NCBI RefSeq assembly: GCF_900108855.1
Contig: NZ_FNXY01000004.1
Span: 186,001 to 250,000, forward strand
Direction of reading: 5' to 3'
Origin: Dyadobacter koreensis
Lineage (GTDB): Bacteria; Bacteroidota; Bacteroidia; Cytophagales; Spirosomataceae
DNA: 64,000 nt
The notes beneath the pieces are model-generated. The model made no database searches, was not told where the DNA came from, and saw nothing but the letters and a program-made list of their open reading frames with translations. The translations under genes were made by a program, and so were the position numbers. How positions within the stretch are numbered: position 1 is the first letter of the stretch; every line of letters begins with the position of its first letter. This document shows positions 17,562-26,526 of the stretch, piece after piece.

Positions 17562-18143
17562 TTATAATAGGAAGAAAAAGCAGGCAATCGCGACAAATTC
17601 TCTGAGGTATGTTCTCAGCATCTTCAGCGACTTTGTGATATGGTACTCCACTCCTTTTTCTGACAATTGAAGGTGAGTAGCAATCCTGGTTACCGGCCAG
17701 TTCTCTATGCGACTTAGACGGAAAACTTCCTGAGATTTTTCTGGTAGGGTTTTGAGGCCAGCTTCCATAGAAGCGGCTAAATCATTTGCTGCAACAGTAT
17801 CATCGGTTTGAGATGCCTCCTGCTCTACAAAATCTCTGTAATGATGAATGTAATTATTCTTTACTATCTCCTTTCGGACGTAGTCAATAACCGAATATCG
17901 AACGGCTCTGACAAGATAATTTTCAAGGGAGGTTATCTGAAGTGCCTCGCGCCTTTCCCAAAGTTGAACAAAGATCTCCTGTATAAGCTCCTCGGACGCA
18001 GCTTTATCGTTTAAGCGACGATTCGCGATAAGGTATAATTTATACCAATATTTCTTGTAAAGAATTGTAAAAGAACTTCTGTCTCCTTGAATAAAATTTT
18101 CAATGAGTTGCATTTCAGACACAGCCAGGACAGACGAGCTCAT
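17562..18143 (-). CDS. ECF sigma factor, SusC/FecR-linked
   Basis: A 193-residue RpoE/FecI-like sigma factor. Region 2 is seen in SFTILYKKYWYKLYLIANRR and EELIQEIFVQLWERRE, and region 4 in LPEKSQEVFRLSRIENWPVT followed by a helix-turn-helix (IATHLQLSEKGVEYHITKSL). The hydrophobic C-terminal tail (VAIACFFFLL) is common in Bacteroidota sigma factors paired with FecR. An alternative start is the Met at codon 11. It should drive its own SusC/SusD operon. The conserved 30-bp element lies 133 bases upstream. Confidence 0.93.
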   Translation of the reverse strand: MSSSVLAVSEMQLIENFIQGDRSSFTILYKKYWYKLYLIANRRLNDKAASEELIQEIFVQLWERREALQITSLENYLVRAVRYSVIDYVRKEIVKNNYIHHYRDFVEQEASQTDDTVAANDLAASMEAGLKTLPEKSQEVFRLSRIENWPVTRIATHLQLSEKGVEYHITKSLKMLRTYLREFVAIACFFFLL

Positions 18144-18902
18144 AAGATACTATTTTTGTGAATACCTGCACATTTTCATGCACTTTGTGGTCATTGTATT
18201 CTCTTATCGTTTAGGATAAATAGTTATACTAAATCGATAATTTATACAATAGTAGCATTCGCCAAAACCGCAACTATCCTGCTGTGTCTGGTAATATTAA
18301 AATTTTTACTTTGTCTTGTTATACTATCTTTTCTCCTTAATCTCTGGTACTTCTGTTTCATCATGTTTAATTTTCTTCTCTCAAACCCAGAATTGACCGG
18401 TTAGAAGACTTGAAAATCTATCGCTAGATAAATCAAAACACATATCAGAATCACGTTAAGCGAATAGGATTAAGATGAAGTATACACTACATTTTTCCCA
18501 TAACGAAAGTATTGATAGTAGAATAAATTTATTACTATTAAATATATTTATTCTTTTAATACATATGTTACAATTAATATATTTAAATAGTATTTTTTTT
18601 ATAATATGATAAAAAGTATAATATTATAATTAGTATCTTACATTTATTAATTATAATACAATTAATTAGTTCATAACATATAATTATTACGTTACAATTA
18701 AATTGGTTGGTAAATATAATTTGTAATAATGCAATTATTTGATAGTCTGAACTTTAACTTTCATTGCGGATTAGTTATCCTGACGTATTCCTCACGATTG
18801 TGATATAATTCCAGTCATTAATATTTCCTCGAAGTGCCCATCCAGCGACTTATCGCTTAACGCTGCGTTTAATGATTTATCGTCGTCCGAGAACTTATAA
18901 CA
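18144..18902. other. Gene-poor A+T-rich intergenic region
   Basis: About 760 bases without an intact gene. From the sigma start outward it holds the sigma leader, the conserved 30-bp element (18276-18305), and an extremely A+T-rich tract (about 18500-18770) with many short TAATTA/ATATTA runs. On the minus strand, 18770-18902 continues the hydrolase frame past its stop for about 33 sense codons, possibly a decayed gene end. No tRNA or other RNA gene was recognised. Confidence 0.6.
18276..18305 (-). promoter_or_regulatory. Conserved upstream element, copy 2 (sigma-fecR-susCD operon)
   Basis: Second copy of the 30-base element at 10965-10994, with 26 of 30 bases identical in the same orientation. 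It is 133 bases upstream of the sigma start. The four differences fall in the CAGGAT-GACA spacer and at one base of the TTAAyATTACC block, so both flanking blocks are kept, as expected for a protein-binding site or promoter. Confidence 0.6.
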
Positions 18903-19955
18903 CTATTTTTGAATACGTTTCAAAGACTGAAGAAAAAGCAACACTGCCGAAGTAAATTGTTCGGGACGCTGAGCGTGAATATTGTGGGTTGTGTCAGAGA
19001 ATATTATATGGGTTATCAGGCATGGATGTTTATTTTTTAGAGCGGCATTTTCTGATTCGAAAGGAAACAAATCTTCTTTATCAGTAGGATCTAAGATCAA
19101 CATTGGTACGTGTAGATTACGATATATTATTTTTGGCTCCATCACAGCCATCGACTCTGCGAAAAGCGGACTGCGTGTGGGACGAAATATATTATCCATC
19201 GATTCTTCATAGGTGCTCATGTTAAACAATTTCCAAAGGCCCGGTGCTACTACCCAAGCTCCCTTTTCGTTTTGCCTTATCCAGGTCAGAAGCTCAAATT
19301 GATCATCATTCTGATTTGTGTCGTAAAATGCCTCGTAGGCTTCAAGTTCCGTCGCATAAGAAGTATCGGCAAATACCTGAGAAGAGAAACTTTTGACTCT
19401 TTCGATTAGCTCTGTAGAATCCATTTTGTGATAGTAAGTATTCGTGGCCACTGAGCCGCCGTCTTCCAGTATAAGACCTGAGACCTTTTCGGGATAAGCA
19501 TCATAAAACGCACTTGCGATAAAACCACCTCGTGACCATCCGCCGATGACTGCTTTTTTAATTTTAAGGTGTCTCATCAAATCATTCACATCGTCAGCTA
19601 CGTGATATAATGATAGGTCCAGCTTCGGAACGGGTGTCTGACCGTGGCCGTAATAATCCGGTGCAATGATAAAGTAACCTTCTTGAACAAGTCGATCGGC
19701 CAACGGGAGCATTTCATAACCGGTGCTCAGACTTCCATGAAGCCAGATCAAAGGAGTGTCTTTGGGATTGCCCCAGGTAAGATAATGCATTTTGATATTT
19801 CGCGTCTCGAAGAAATGTCCATGTGTTTTCTCAAACGAAAGGAACTTTGCTTTTGCGGCCCTGAAATTTTTTTCCGAGTCCGACTTTGCCGTCCCGGTCA
19901 TAAACTGGGCAAGTGCCGGAAAGGATGCAAGGAGAAAAAAGATGGCAAGTTTCAT
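18903..19955 (-). CDS. Exported alpha/beta hydrolase
   Basis: A 350-residue serine hydrolase with a signal peptide (cleavage near ALAQF). Fold markers: oxyanion-hole HG in IWLHGSLSTG (about residues 71-79), PDYYGHGQT, nucleophile elbow GGWSRGG with Ser141, acid in LILDPTDKEDLF, and the final His in DTTHNIHAQRPEQF. The length and lid region fit esterase or lactonase-like members of the alpha/beta hydrolase 1 family; the substrate is not known. It is separated from the susD upstream by a strong terminator and has its own candidate promoter box, so it is a single-gene unit. Confidence 0.88.
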   Translation of the reverse strand: MKLAIFFLLASFPALAQFMTGTAKSDSEKNFRAAKAKFLSFEKTHGHFFETRNIKMHYLTWGNPKDTPLIWLHGSLSTGYEMLPLADRLVQEGYFIIAPDYYGHGQTPVPKLDLSLYHVADDVNDLMRHLKIKKAVIGGWSRGGFIASAFYDAYPEKVSGLILEDGGSVATNTYYHKMDSTELIERVKSFSSQVFADTSYATELEAYEAFYDTNQNDDQFELLTWIRQNEKGAWVVAPGLWKLFNMSTYEESMDNIFRPTRSPLFAESMAVMEPKIIYRNLHVPMLILDPTDKEDLFPFESENAALKNKHPCLITHIIFSDTTHNIHAQRPEQFTSAVLLFLQSLKRIQK

Positions 19956-20003
19956 TTACCAGCAAATCATAAGGTCGTTAATTAATAACTTGAATTTTCA
20001 TTT

Positions 20004-20011
20004 CAAAGGTA
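20004..20011 (-). promoter_or_regulatory. Candidate -7 box for the hydrolase gene
   Basis: On the minus strand this reads TACCTTTG, an exact fit to the Bacteroidota -7 consensus TAnnTTTG, about 49 bases upstream of the hydrolase ATG. No TTG is found at the usual distance, so the -33 half is missing or degenerate. Confidence 0.4.
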
Positions 20012-20066
20012 GCCAAAAGAGCAATTACACAGGCAGTTGATTATAAGATGCACGTGAAAGTTGCAC

Positions 20067-20117
20067 AAAACAAAAATGGACTTTCGGCAATATTTGCCAA
20101 AAGTCCATTTTTGTTTT
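20067..20117. terminator. Hairpin terminator after the second susD
   Basis: Arms 20067-20090 and 20094-20117 pair over 24 positions with one mismatch, around the core ATGGACTTT. On the minus strand the stem ends in an A/T-rich run suited to intrinsic termination, 22 bases after the susD stop. Confidence 0.75.
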
Positions 20118-20138
20118 TACTAAATCTTATTTGTTCAA

Positions 20139-21656
20139 TTAATAACCAGGGTTCTGAGTCAATTTAGGATTGATCAGAATCTGCGGCGCAGGAATTGGCA
20201 AAACATATTCATTTGCAGTAAACACATAATCCGTTGAATTGAACGGAACATTTCCACGGTCAACCGTTGGTTTTGCTCTTTCCGCGGCGCCGTGAGCATT
20301 CATAAATGTCGCCCATTCAGCGGCGGTCTTTGTGCGTTTCAGATCAATCCATCTCTGATTTTCGAAAGCCAGCTCCAGACGTCTTTCTTTAAGTACAGCC
20401 GTTTGAAAACTGGTTTTATCAAGCCCGCTTAACTCAGCAAGACCTGCACGTTTCCTGATTTGGTTAAGATACCCCAAAGCTTCCGCAGTCGGTCCGCTTT
20501 GTTCGTTGATCGCTTCCGCAAGCATCAGTAATACATCTGCATATCGGATAATCGGCCAGTTGGTGTTTGTACGGTTTACGATCGTATGCGGGTAATTGTA
20601 TTTGCTCACAAAAGGAACCGAATAGACTTTCCCTTCCAAAGTGAAGTTTGGTTTTAACGAAAGATCTTTTCTCAAATCTCCCGTTTCGTAAGAGGCCATG
20701 ATATCATTTGTAGGAACGTTTCTACCTCCATTCGATCCATTGGCATAACCTGTAACGGCACCTTTCGATACTCTTGGAGCGAAAACATATTGGAAATTAC
20801 TCCATTCTCCAAGGTCATTGTCTCCCTGATACTGGATTTCGAAAATGGACTCAGCCCCATTCTTTTTTGCAGGTGATGGATCAAAATTGTCTGCGTAATT
20901 GGCTGTAAGCGCATAACCTAACGATGTTACTTGTTTTAACGTTGTTATTGTTTCAGCATATTTCTTATTAATCAGCTGACTTTTCCCTAACAGACTAAGC
21001 GCTGCTCCTTTCGTCGCTCTGCCCTTGTCGGCCGCAGCCGCGTATGTTGCCGGTAATAACAAGATAGCTTCATTCAAATCTTTTTCGATCTGTGTCCAGA
21101 CTTCTGCCTGAGGAGATCTCACCAGGTCGAATGCCGGATCCGGGGTTGCCAGAGTCGAAGTCACAATCACAACATCTCCAAAGTACTGGACTAAGTTGAA
21201 ATACATGTATGCGCGTAAAAACTTCAATTGACCCTCTATTTCCTTCCGCGAAGCGTCGGGAAGTTCGGCGGTCACCATCTTTTCAAGCGTGAGGTTATTG
21301 TTGTATAGAGCAGCATAATAGCCATTCCACAAGTTAGCGATCTCTCCATTTCCTGAATTCACAGTAGAAAATTCAAAGGCTTCCCAACCACCTGCACCGC
21401 CCCGGTCAGAAGGGTTCAGGTCAACTGTTGTATTATCTGTCTGAAATTCTCCGAAAAGATAAGCTGTATTATTTAATGCCTGTACCTGGCTGTAAACCCC
21501 GTTAAGAGCTTGTTTTACCTGTGCTTCATTTTTATAGAAAACGTCCACTCCTACCTTTGTAGGGTCAGTCTGATCCAGAAAATCTTCACTGCATGAGGAC
21601 TGAAAAAGACCCAGTAATATGATACCAATGATGGCTGTATTTTTCATTTTCATCAA
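20139..21656 (-). CDS. SusD/RagB family lipoprotein (second pair)
   Basis: A 505-residue surface lipoprotein: signal peptide with Cys22 (FQSSC), SusD start EDFLDQTDPTKVGVDVFYKN, TPR helices (EGQLKFLRAYMYFNLVQYFG, ATKGAALSLLGKSQLINKKY), and the RagB C-terminal block (IRYADVLLMLAEAINEQSGP, LNQIRKRAGL, KERRLELAFENQRWIDLKRT). Its ATG follows the susC stop by 2 bases, so the two are tightly coupled. It is the substrate-binding lid of the neighbouring importer. No enzyme or regulator gene is attached, so the ligand cannot be predicted. Confidence 0.93.
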   Translation of the reverse strand: MMKMKNTAIIGIILLGLFQSSCSEDFLDQTDPTKVGVDVFYKNEAQVKQALNGVYSQVQALNNTAYLFGEFQTDNTTVDLNPSDRGGAGGWEAFEFSTVNSGNGEIANLWNGYYAALYNNNLTLEKMVTAELPDASRKEIEGQLKFLRAYMYFNLVQYFGDVVIVTSTLATPDPAFDLVRSPQAEVWTQIEKDLNEAILLLPATYAAAADKGRATKGAALSLLGKSQLINKKYAETITTLKQVTSLGYALTANYADNFDPSPAKKNGAESIFEIQYQGDNDLGEWSNFQYVFAPRVSKGAVTGYANGSNGGRNVPTNDIMASYETGDLRKDLSLKPNFTLEGKVYSVPFVSKYNYPHTIVNRTNTNWPIIRYADVLLMLAEAINEQSGPTAEALGYLNQIRKRAGLAELSGLDKTSFQTAVLKERRLELAFENQRWIDLKRTKTAAEWATFMNAHGAAERAKPTVDRGNVPFNSTDYVFTANEYVLPIPAPQILINPKLTQNPGY

Positions 21657-21658
21657 TT

Positions 21659-24600
21659 TTAGAAGTTTACTTTTAGACCGGCGGAAAATGTTCTGGGAAC
21701 AGGATATGACTCATCGTCGTTGTTCAGTTCCGTGCCACCTCTGACACCAGCGTCCGGGTTGTTTCCGGGATATTTTGTCACAAGCCGTAAATTTGCAGCG
21801 TTTACAAAAATGCGCGCATCAGACAAAATGCCTTTAACTTTCGGGAGTGTGTAACCAATCGTCACGTTTTTGATCCACATGTGCGTACCGTCATATACAT
21901 AACGCTCACTACTTTCACGCGACCATTTGAAGTAATCAGTACCACCCTGTGAATTTTTATTATTCGGATCAGGACCGGGATTTTCAGGAGACCTCCATCT
22001 GTCTTTGGCTTTTTCAAGTACGTTGAAAACTCCGTCCATATTCATTGTAGATGCTTCAATATTCCGGTAAACATCAAACTTATAAGCGCCCATAAGCAGC
22101 ACGCTTACATCGAATCTTTTGTAGTCTGCGCCAACATTCCAGGCCCAATTGAATTTGGGATTTGGATTCCCGATTTCAGTCATATCCTTTGTGTCATAGG
22201 ATACGATTCCGTCTGGCCCACCGTCAGGCGCTCCGTGTAAGTCAGCAAATTTCATCGCTCCCGGAACCGCGCCTTCTTGTTGTGGTGCAGCGGCGATTTC
22301 TTCTTTTGTATTGAAAATACCTAATTTACGATATCCGAAAATCATTCCGATCGGACGTCCTACTTGCTGGATATTGTATCCGCCGTATTGGCTTCCCTGC
22401 AAAATAAAGTCATTCTGCCCGCGAATCGCCAGCACCTTATTACGGTTGAACGTAATATTTCCGTTTGTTCTAAGATTGACTTGTCCTACTTTAAGGCGAT
22501 AGTTTACAGCAATTTCAATCCCTTTATTCTGGACCTTACCAAGATTTTTAAGCGTTGATGTAAAGCCCGAAACAGCCGGAATATTATACCCCAGCAGCAT
22601 GTCGTCCGTGATCTTTTTATAATATTCTACGGTGAAAACCAGTTTATTGTTGAAAGTTGCGAGATCAAAGCCAATGTCCAGCTGGTCTGATTTTTCCCAG
22701 GTGAGTTCAGAGTTGGCGAAGCGTGTAACTGTTTTTCCGGAAGCCAGGGTGTTGTTGAACACATAATTATTAAGTCCTAAGAAGGCCAGACTTGCATAAT
22801 TTCCGTCGTCACCAACATTTTGACCAACACCAAAGTTGTTAAGCGCGCTTACGTTATAACTGTTGTTTCCTGTTTTACCCCAGCTAGCCCTTAATTTCAA
22901 ATCAGTGAGCCAGGCTGCTTTGGGGATAAACGCTTCCTCTGAAATTCTCCAACCCACAGAAGCTGCCGGGAATGTGCCATATTTGTGCCCCTCGCTAAAC
23001 CTCGAACTACCTTCGCGGCGCATCGTTGCAGACAATAAATATTTATCCTTGAAAGCATAATTCAAACGTGCAAAATAGGCGATCATCCTCCATTTTCTTT
23101 CGATTGAATTTGATGAGCGGATTGTTGCATTTCCTAAAAACGGCGAAAGGTCATCAGGAAATGTATTACCTGAACCATACAAGCCCTTGGTCGTTTCCTG
23201 CTGCGCGCTATACCCAAGCATTGCGTCAAGATGGTGGTTCTCACCAAAGTTTGTGACGTAACTAAGGAGCTGATCAGCAGCGTAGTTTCTTAATTCTTCT
23301 GAGTCATCACGTTCAGTTGCAAGTCTCGGCGGTGCGCCAGCGCTTCCCGTTGCGATCGCCAGACCAATCGTTGAAGGAACAAATTCCTTGTAAGTGTTAT
23401 AGTTGATTTTAGCGTTGACTGAAGATCTGAATTTTAGCCCTTTTGCGATGTTAAGTTCAACGTGGCCGTTAGCAAGAACATCAGCTATATTACGGTTCCG
23501 TTTGATATTTTTCAGCATATAAAGCGGATTCGGAAATCCAAAAATATCACCGACTCCATTATAATATGGGATAAGCTCGCCCTTCTCATCATAAGCGGGA
23601 TAACGGGGATCGCTGATTAGAGTCAGACCTACCAAGTTACTTCTGCCGTCTGTGTTTGCCAGGCTGGATTTCGAATAGCTGCCGGCAAGATTCACTCCCA
23701 TACTTATGAACTTATTGACGTCGCCGCTCAAATTTGTGCGCACCGAAGCACGGTCATAACCCGTGTATTGAAGAGAACCATCTTCTTTGTAATAGCCTGC
23801 GGAAACTACTGATTTAATGGCACCTTTGCCGGAAGATAAAGTCACATTGATGTCTTTGTACGGCGCGTTATTATTTAGAATGAGATCGAACCAATTAGTG
23901 GAATATTTAGTGTTTTCAGGATTCCGGAAATCTATCGGGATGTCCTCGGTTCCGGGCTGTCTTCCATTGGCAAGGACGTAACGACCAATAAAAACTTCTT
24001 TTTTGAACTGTGCGAAATCCTGGCCGTTCAGAACGTGTGTTTTTCTGCTGTTTGGAATGTTCTGAATCCCATAGTCAATTGAGACATTCAGGTTGGTTTT
24101 GCCTTCCTTCGCTGACTTTGTAGTTATCAAAACAACACCATTTGAACCTCTTGCTCCATAAATTGCAGTAGAGGCAGCATCTTTCAAAATCGTTATTGTT
24201 TCAATATCGTTCGGGTTCAGGTTTTGTCCTACTGATATGCCCACCGGAAAACCATCAATTACATAAAGCGGATCACTACCTGCTCCTAATGAGCTTATAC
24301 CCCGAACTTTAACTTCAAATTGCTGTCCGGGCGTGCCGCTTTTTTGCTTGATGATAACGCCGGGGGCCTGCCCCTGCAACATTTTTGTTACATTGGATTT
24401 TGGTACTTCTCCAATATCTTCCATACTGATTACCGACACCGCTGAGGTGATATCGCGTTTGCGTTGCGTACCATAACCTACTACAACCACTTCTTCAAGT
24501 GCTTTCGAGTCAACAATTAATTGTACATCGTAAGAAGTCTGGTTACCAACGGCGACTTCCTTAGAGATATATCCGACGAAGGAGAAAACAAGTACGGGAT

Positions 24601-24892
24601 TTCCACCTTCCGGAACACTCAGCGAAAATGCGCCATCGCTGTTAGAAACTGTACCGGTGCTACTTCCCTTGACGACAACGCTGACACCAGGAAGTGGTTG
24701 TCCGCCATCGTCTGTCACTTTTCCTTTTATATCACGGTCGATAGTGATATGCGGTAAGTTGTCAAAAGACGTCGCCTGACTGGTAGTTAGCGTACCAAGA
24801 GAAATAACGACGCTTAGTAATGTCTGGCTTAGTGCTGATCTGAGTGGCTTGCTCAACCTGGCACTAGACATGTTTGGTCGAATTGTATTCAT
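21659..24892 (-). CDS. SusC/RagA TonB-dependent transporter without STN domain (second pair)
   Basis: An outer-membrane importer of 1077 residues from the ATG at 24892; the longer frame to 24973 translates a leader hairpin and is unlikely. After the signal (ends near SQATSF) it goes straight into the carboxypeptidase-like domain (IKGKVTDDGGQPLPGVSVVV), then EEVVVVGYGTQRKRDITSAV, the plug (MLQGQAPGVIIKQ, DPLYVIDGFPVG) and a long barrel ending in a beta-strand with a terminal Phe. The missing STN domain agrees with the absence of sigma and FecR genes; regulation must be by another route. Confidence 0.94.
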   Translation of the reverse strand: MNTIRPNMSSARLSKPLRSALSQTLLSVVISLGTLTTSQATSFDNLPHITIDRDIKGKVTDDGGQPLPGVSVVVKGSSTGTVSNSDGAFSLSVPEGGNPVLVFSFVGYISKEVAVGNQTSYDVQLIVDSKALEEVVVVGYGTQRKRDITSAVSVISMEDIGEVPKSNVTKMLQGQAPGVIIKQKSGTPGQQFEVKVRGISSLGAGSDPLYVIDGFPVGISVGQNLNPNDIETITILKDAASTAIYGARGSNGVVLITTKSAKEGKTNLNVSIDYGIQNIPNSRKTHVLNGQDFAQFKKEVFIGRYVLANGRQPGTEDIPIDFRNPENTKYSTNWFDLILNNNAPYKDINVTLSSGKGAIKSVVSAGYYKEDGSLQYTGYDRASVRTNLSGDVNKFISMGVNLAGSYSKSSLANTDGRSNLVGLTLISDPRYPAYDEKGELIPYYNGVGDIFGFPNPLYMLKNIKRNRNIADVLANGHVELNIAKGLKFRSSVNAKINYNTYKEFVPSTIGLAIATGSAGAPPRLATERDDSEELRNYAADQLLSYVTNFGENHHLDAMLGYSAQQETTKGLYGSGNTFPDDLSPFLGNATIRSSNSIERKWRMIAYFARLNYAFKDKYLLSATMRREGSSRFSEGHKYGTFPAASVGWRISEEAFIPKAAWLTDLKLRASWGKTGNNSYNVSALNNFGVGQNVGDDGNYASLAFLGLNNYVFNNTLASGKTVTRFANSELTWEKSDQLDIGFDLATFNNKLVFTVEYYKKITDDMLLGYNIPAVSGFTSTLKNLGKVQNKGIEIAVNYRLKVGQVNLRTNGNITFNRNKVLAIRGQNDFILQGSQYGGYNIQQVGRPIGMIFGYRKLGIFNTKEEIAAAPQQEGAVPGAMKFADLHGAPDGGPDGIVSYDTKDMTEIGNPNPKFNWAWNVGADYKRFDVSVLLMGAYKFDVYRNIEASTMNMDGVFNVLEKAKDRWRSPENPGPDPNNKNSQGGTDYFKWSRESSERYVYDGTHMWIKNVTIGYTLPKVKGILSDARIFVNAANLRLVTKYPGNNPDAGVRGGTELNNDDESYPVPRTFSAGLKVNF

Positions 24893-25795
24893 AAATGAAA
24901 AGTTTTGAGAGATGGAAGAATAAAACTGTACGCTTTGACTAAAAGGCGGTATCGTGAGTTGTGGCTCACACACGATAAGTTTTTTTCATTTTTTTTTATT
25001 TCATAGAAGGTGGTTAAGGTGAACAAATGATTTAGTATAAATGCGAGTTTAGGGCGAAGAGAATTTGAGTTTTTTGTAAGTGACGGGTGCTGATGCCAAG
25101 GAATTTAGTATTTCATATTAAGTGGAAACGAGAGCTGATCAGTAACTTGATCGCTGATTCAGTTTCATGTAGTGCGGACTTATTCGCCATCTGTCCAGGT
25201 TGTAACCGTATTTCCTCATTTTTTTACTTTGATTTTGATATATGTAATGATTGTAAAATTTTGATCTACAAGTCTTTTTGACACTGAAGTCCTGGGAGAA
25301 ACCGATATTACCCGCTTTTACATAAGCCCATTGTCTCAATTAAGACAGATCCGGGAGGTCTGGGTAATTGAAATATTGCCGAAGAAGAATTTTTTTTTGT
25401 GTAGATTTCAATCATTGACTGCTGATTTGTACATGGCTTAAACCGGAGATTCTGTAACAGTTAGACGGAGTAACACACACTACGCAGGACAACAATCTCA
25501 TGCTCATGATATATTTATAATACTGTTTAATAATTATATAGTACAACAAATGAAGGTTATTATACTATCATAAAACATATTTTTTTTGATAAAAAATATG
25601 CATTTTTTGATAAAGGAAGAATCCACAGGTTGTTGGCTGCTTGAACTTCGTTAGTATACGCAATATTTGATGGAAGCATTCTGCATAAAAAAAGAAAAAT
25701 GAGCGCTCGTTGATGAGATCTCATTCGTCTTCTTTTGGAATTTTAGGTAGCAGGCAGGAAAGAATAACTGAATTTTCAAGCAGTCAATTATGAAC
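24893..25795. other. Long intergenic region upstream of the second susC
   Basis: Some 900 bases with no convincing gene. It holds the leader hairpin near 24950-24977, poly-T runs, a short TGTCT/AGACA inverted repeat near 25332-25347 and an A+T-rich stretch (25510-25620). Short open frames here (for example 25087-25281) have no recognisable domain and biased residues, so I do not call them. Bases around 25346-25375 weakly resemble the 30-bp element seen upstream of two other operons, with gaps. Confidence 0.55.
24950..24977. promoter_or_regulatory. susC leader hairpin, copy 2 (contains GTGGCTCAC)
   Basis: TATCGTG and CACGATA arms close a stem-loop about 60 bases upstream of the second susC start, with an inner GTGAG/CTCAC pairing as an alternative. 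GTGGCTCAC at 24961-24969 is shared with the first susC leader. The surrounding sequence is otherwise different, so the hairpin looks selected rather than copied with its gene. Confidence 0.5.
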
Positions 25796-26230
25796 TTACT
25801 TGAACTCCTGGAATGTGCCGTCGGAGTAAAAAATTAAAATACGTTCTACCTTTTTTTCTTCCACGGCAGGAGTAATTTTTTCAGATCTGAGATTTTCGTG
25901 TGCTGTAGTTTGATTCGGCAAATTATTTCTGCGAGATTCTGAGAGGCTGGCGATACCACTCTTTTGTCCATTAAACATGGTATAATTATCTGCCTTGAAC
26001 GGTTTTATTTCACTGATGGATTCCGGTAAATCTTCATCTTCTAAAATCCAGTTTATTCCCAGATCAGGAAAGCGTTTAATGATTTTTTGAACGATATCTA
26101 AACTAGGCTTATTTCTGCCAGCAATGATGTGGGAAATACTTGAGCGTTGGATACCGATCTCGTCGGCGAAGTGAGACGGCGAGATATTTTTGTCGACCAA
26201 TATCTGTTTAATTTTCTCATTCAAATCCAT
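25796..26230 (-). CDS. XRE-family helix-turn-helix regulator
   Basis: A 144-residue DNA-binding protein from the ATG at 26230 (MDLNEKIKQILVDKN); upstream in-frame codons overlap the promoter and are rejected. Residues about 5-60 form a Cro/C1-type helix-turn-helix (PSHFADEIGIQRSSISHII, GRNKPSLDIVQKIIKRF) followed by GINWILEDEDLP, a tail usual in Bacteroidota XRE proteins. The C-terminal half is polar and low in structure except for a closing strand (VERILIFYSDGTFQEF). Role unknown; an array of inverted GTAAAC repeats over its own promoter suggests autoregulation. Confidence 0.85.
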   Translation of the reverse strand: MDLNEKIKQILVDKNISPSHFADEIGIQRSSISHIIAGRNKPSLDIVQKIIKRFPDLGINWILEDEDLPESISEIKPFKADNYTMFNGQKSGIASLSESRRNNLPNQTTAHENLRSEKITPAVEEKKVERILIFYSDGTFQEFK

Positions 26231-26274
26231 AAAATACAATGTTAAACCGGTGCCACAAATGTGAATCGAGATTA

Positions 26275-26305
26275 CAAAGGTAAATAAATTTACTATTGTA
26301 AACAA
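26275..26305 (-). promoter_or_regulatory. Promoter of the XRE regulator gene
   Basis: On the minus strand a TTG (26303-26305), exactly 20 bases, then TACCTTTG (26275-26282) match the Bacteroidota -33/-7 pattern. The predicted start of transcription is near 26268, giving a leader of about 38 bases before the ATG. The -33 element lies inside the palindrome at 26294-26307. Confidence 0.65.
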
Positions 26306-26378
26306 TACAAAAGTAAATTATAGAATTTAGAAATGTAAACATCGATAACAATTGTCAATTTTGCGAGAGTTTACATTT
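26294..26378. promoter_or_regulatory. GTAAAC inverted-repeat array (candidate operators)
   Basis: Three GTAAAC/GTTTAC sites occur in 85 bases: the palindrome TATTGTAAACAATA (26294-26307, TATTGT/ACAATA arms), then AAATGTAAAC (26331-26340), which is a perfect 10-bp inverted repeat of GTTTACATTT (26369-26378). The first covers the -33 box of the XRE promoter. Such spacing is usual for a dimeric XRE repressor acting on its own gene. Confidence 0.5.
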
Positions 26379-26442
26379 GTAACATATCCATTTAGAGGGA
26401 ATAGGTCGATTTAATTTCGTATTTAATAGTTTAAACACAAAA

Positions 26443-26474
26443 AAAGTGCGGTTTCTGATATGAAACCGCACTTT
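26443..26474 (-). terminator. Terminator of dapD
   Basis: Arms 26443-26455 and 26462-26474 form a perfect 13-bp stem (AAAGTGCGGTTTC) with a 6-base loop; on the minus strand it is followed by a run of Ts. It lies about 50 bases after the dapD stop. Confidence 0.85.
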
Positions 26475-26526
26475 AAGAAGTTAAACAGAGTTTGCTACAA
26501 CTTTTTTTTGATATTGGTGTAAGATA

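Noticed and set aside
18490..18770. A+T-rich tract as a replication origin or attachment site.
   Set aside because: No DnaA-box cluster, no direct repeats at its ends and no integrase gene near it.
24893..24973. Longer N-terminus for the second SusC.
   Set aside because: Same reason: the extra codons run through the leader stem-loop and are not like a signal sequence.
25087..25281. A small open frame in the gap upstream of the second susC.
   Set aside because: Biased composition and no recognisable motif; adjacent sequence shows no ribosome-binding or promoter evidence.
25346..25375. Possible third copy of the 30-bp element upstream of the second susC.
   Set aside because: Similarity needs gaps and several mismatches and the distance to the start (about 455 bases) is very different.
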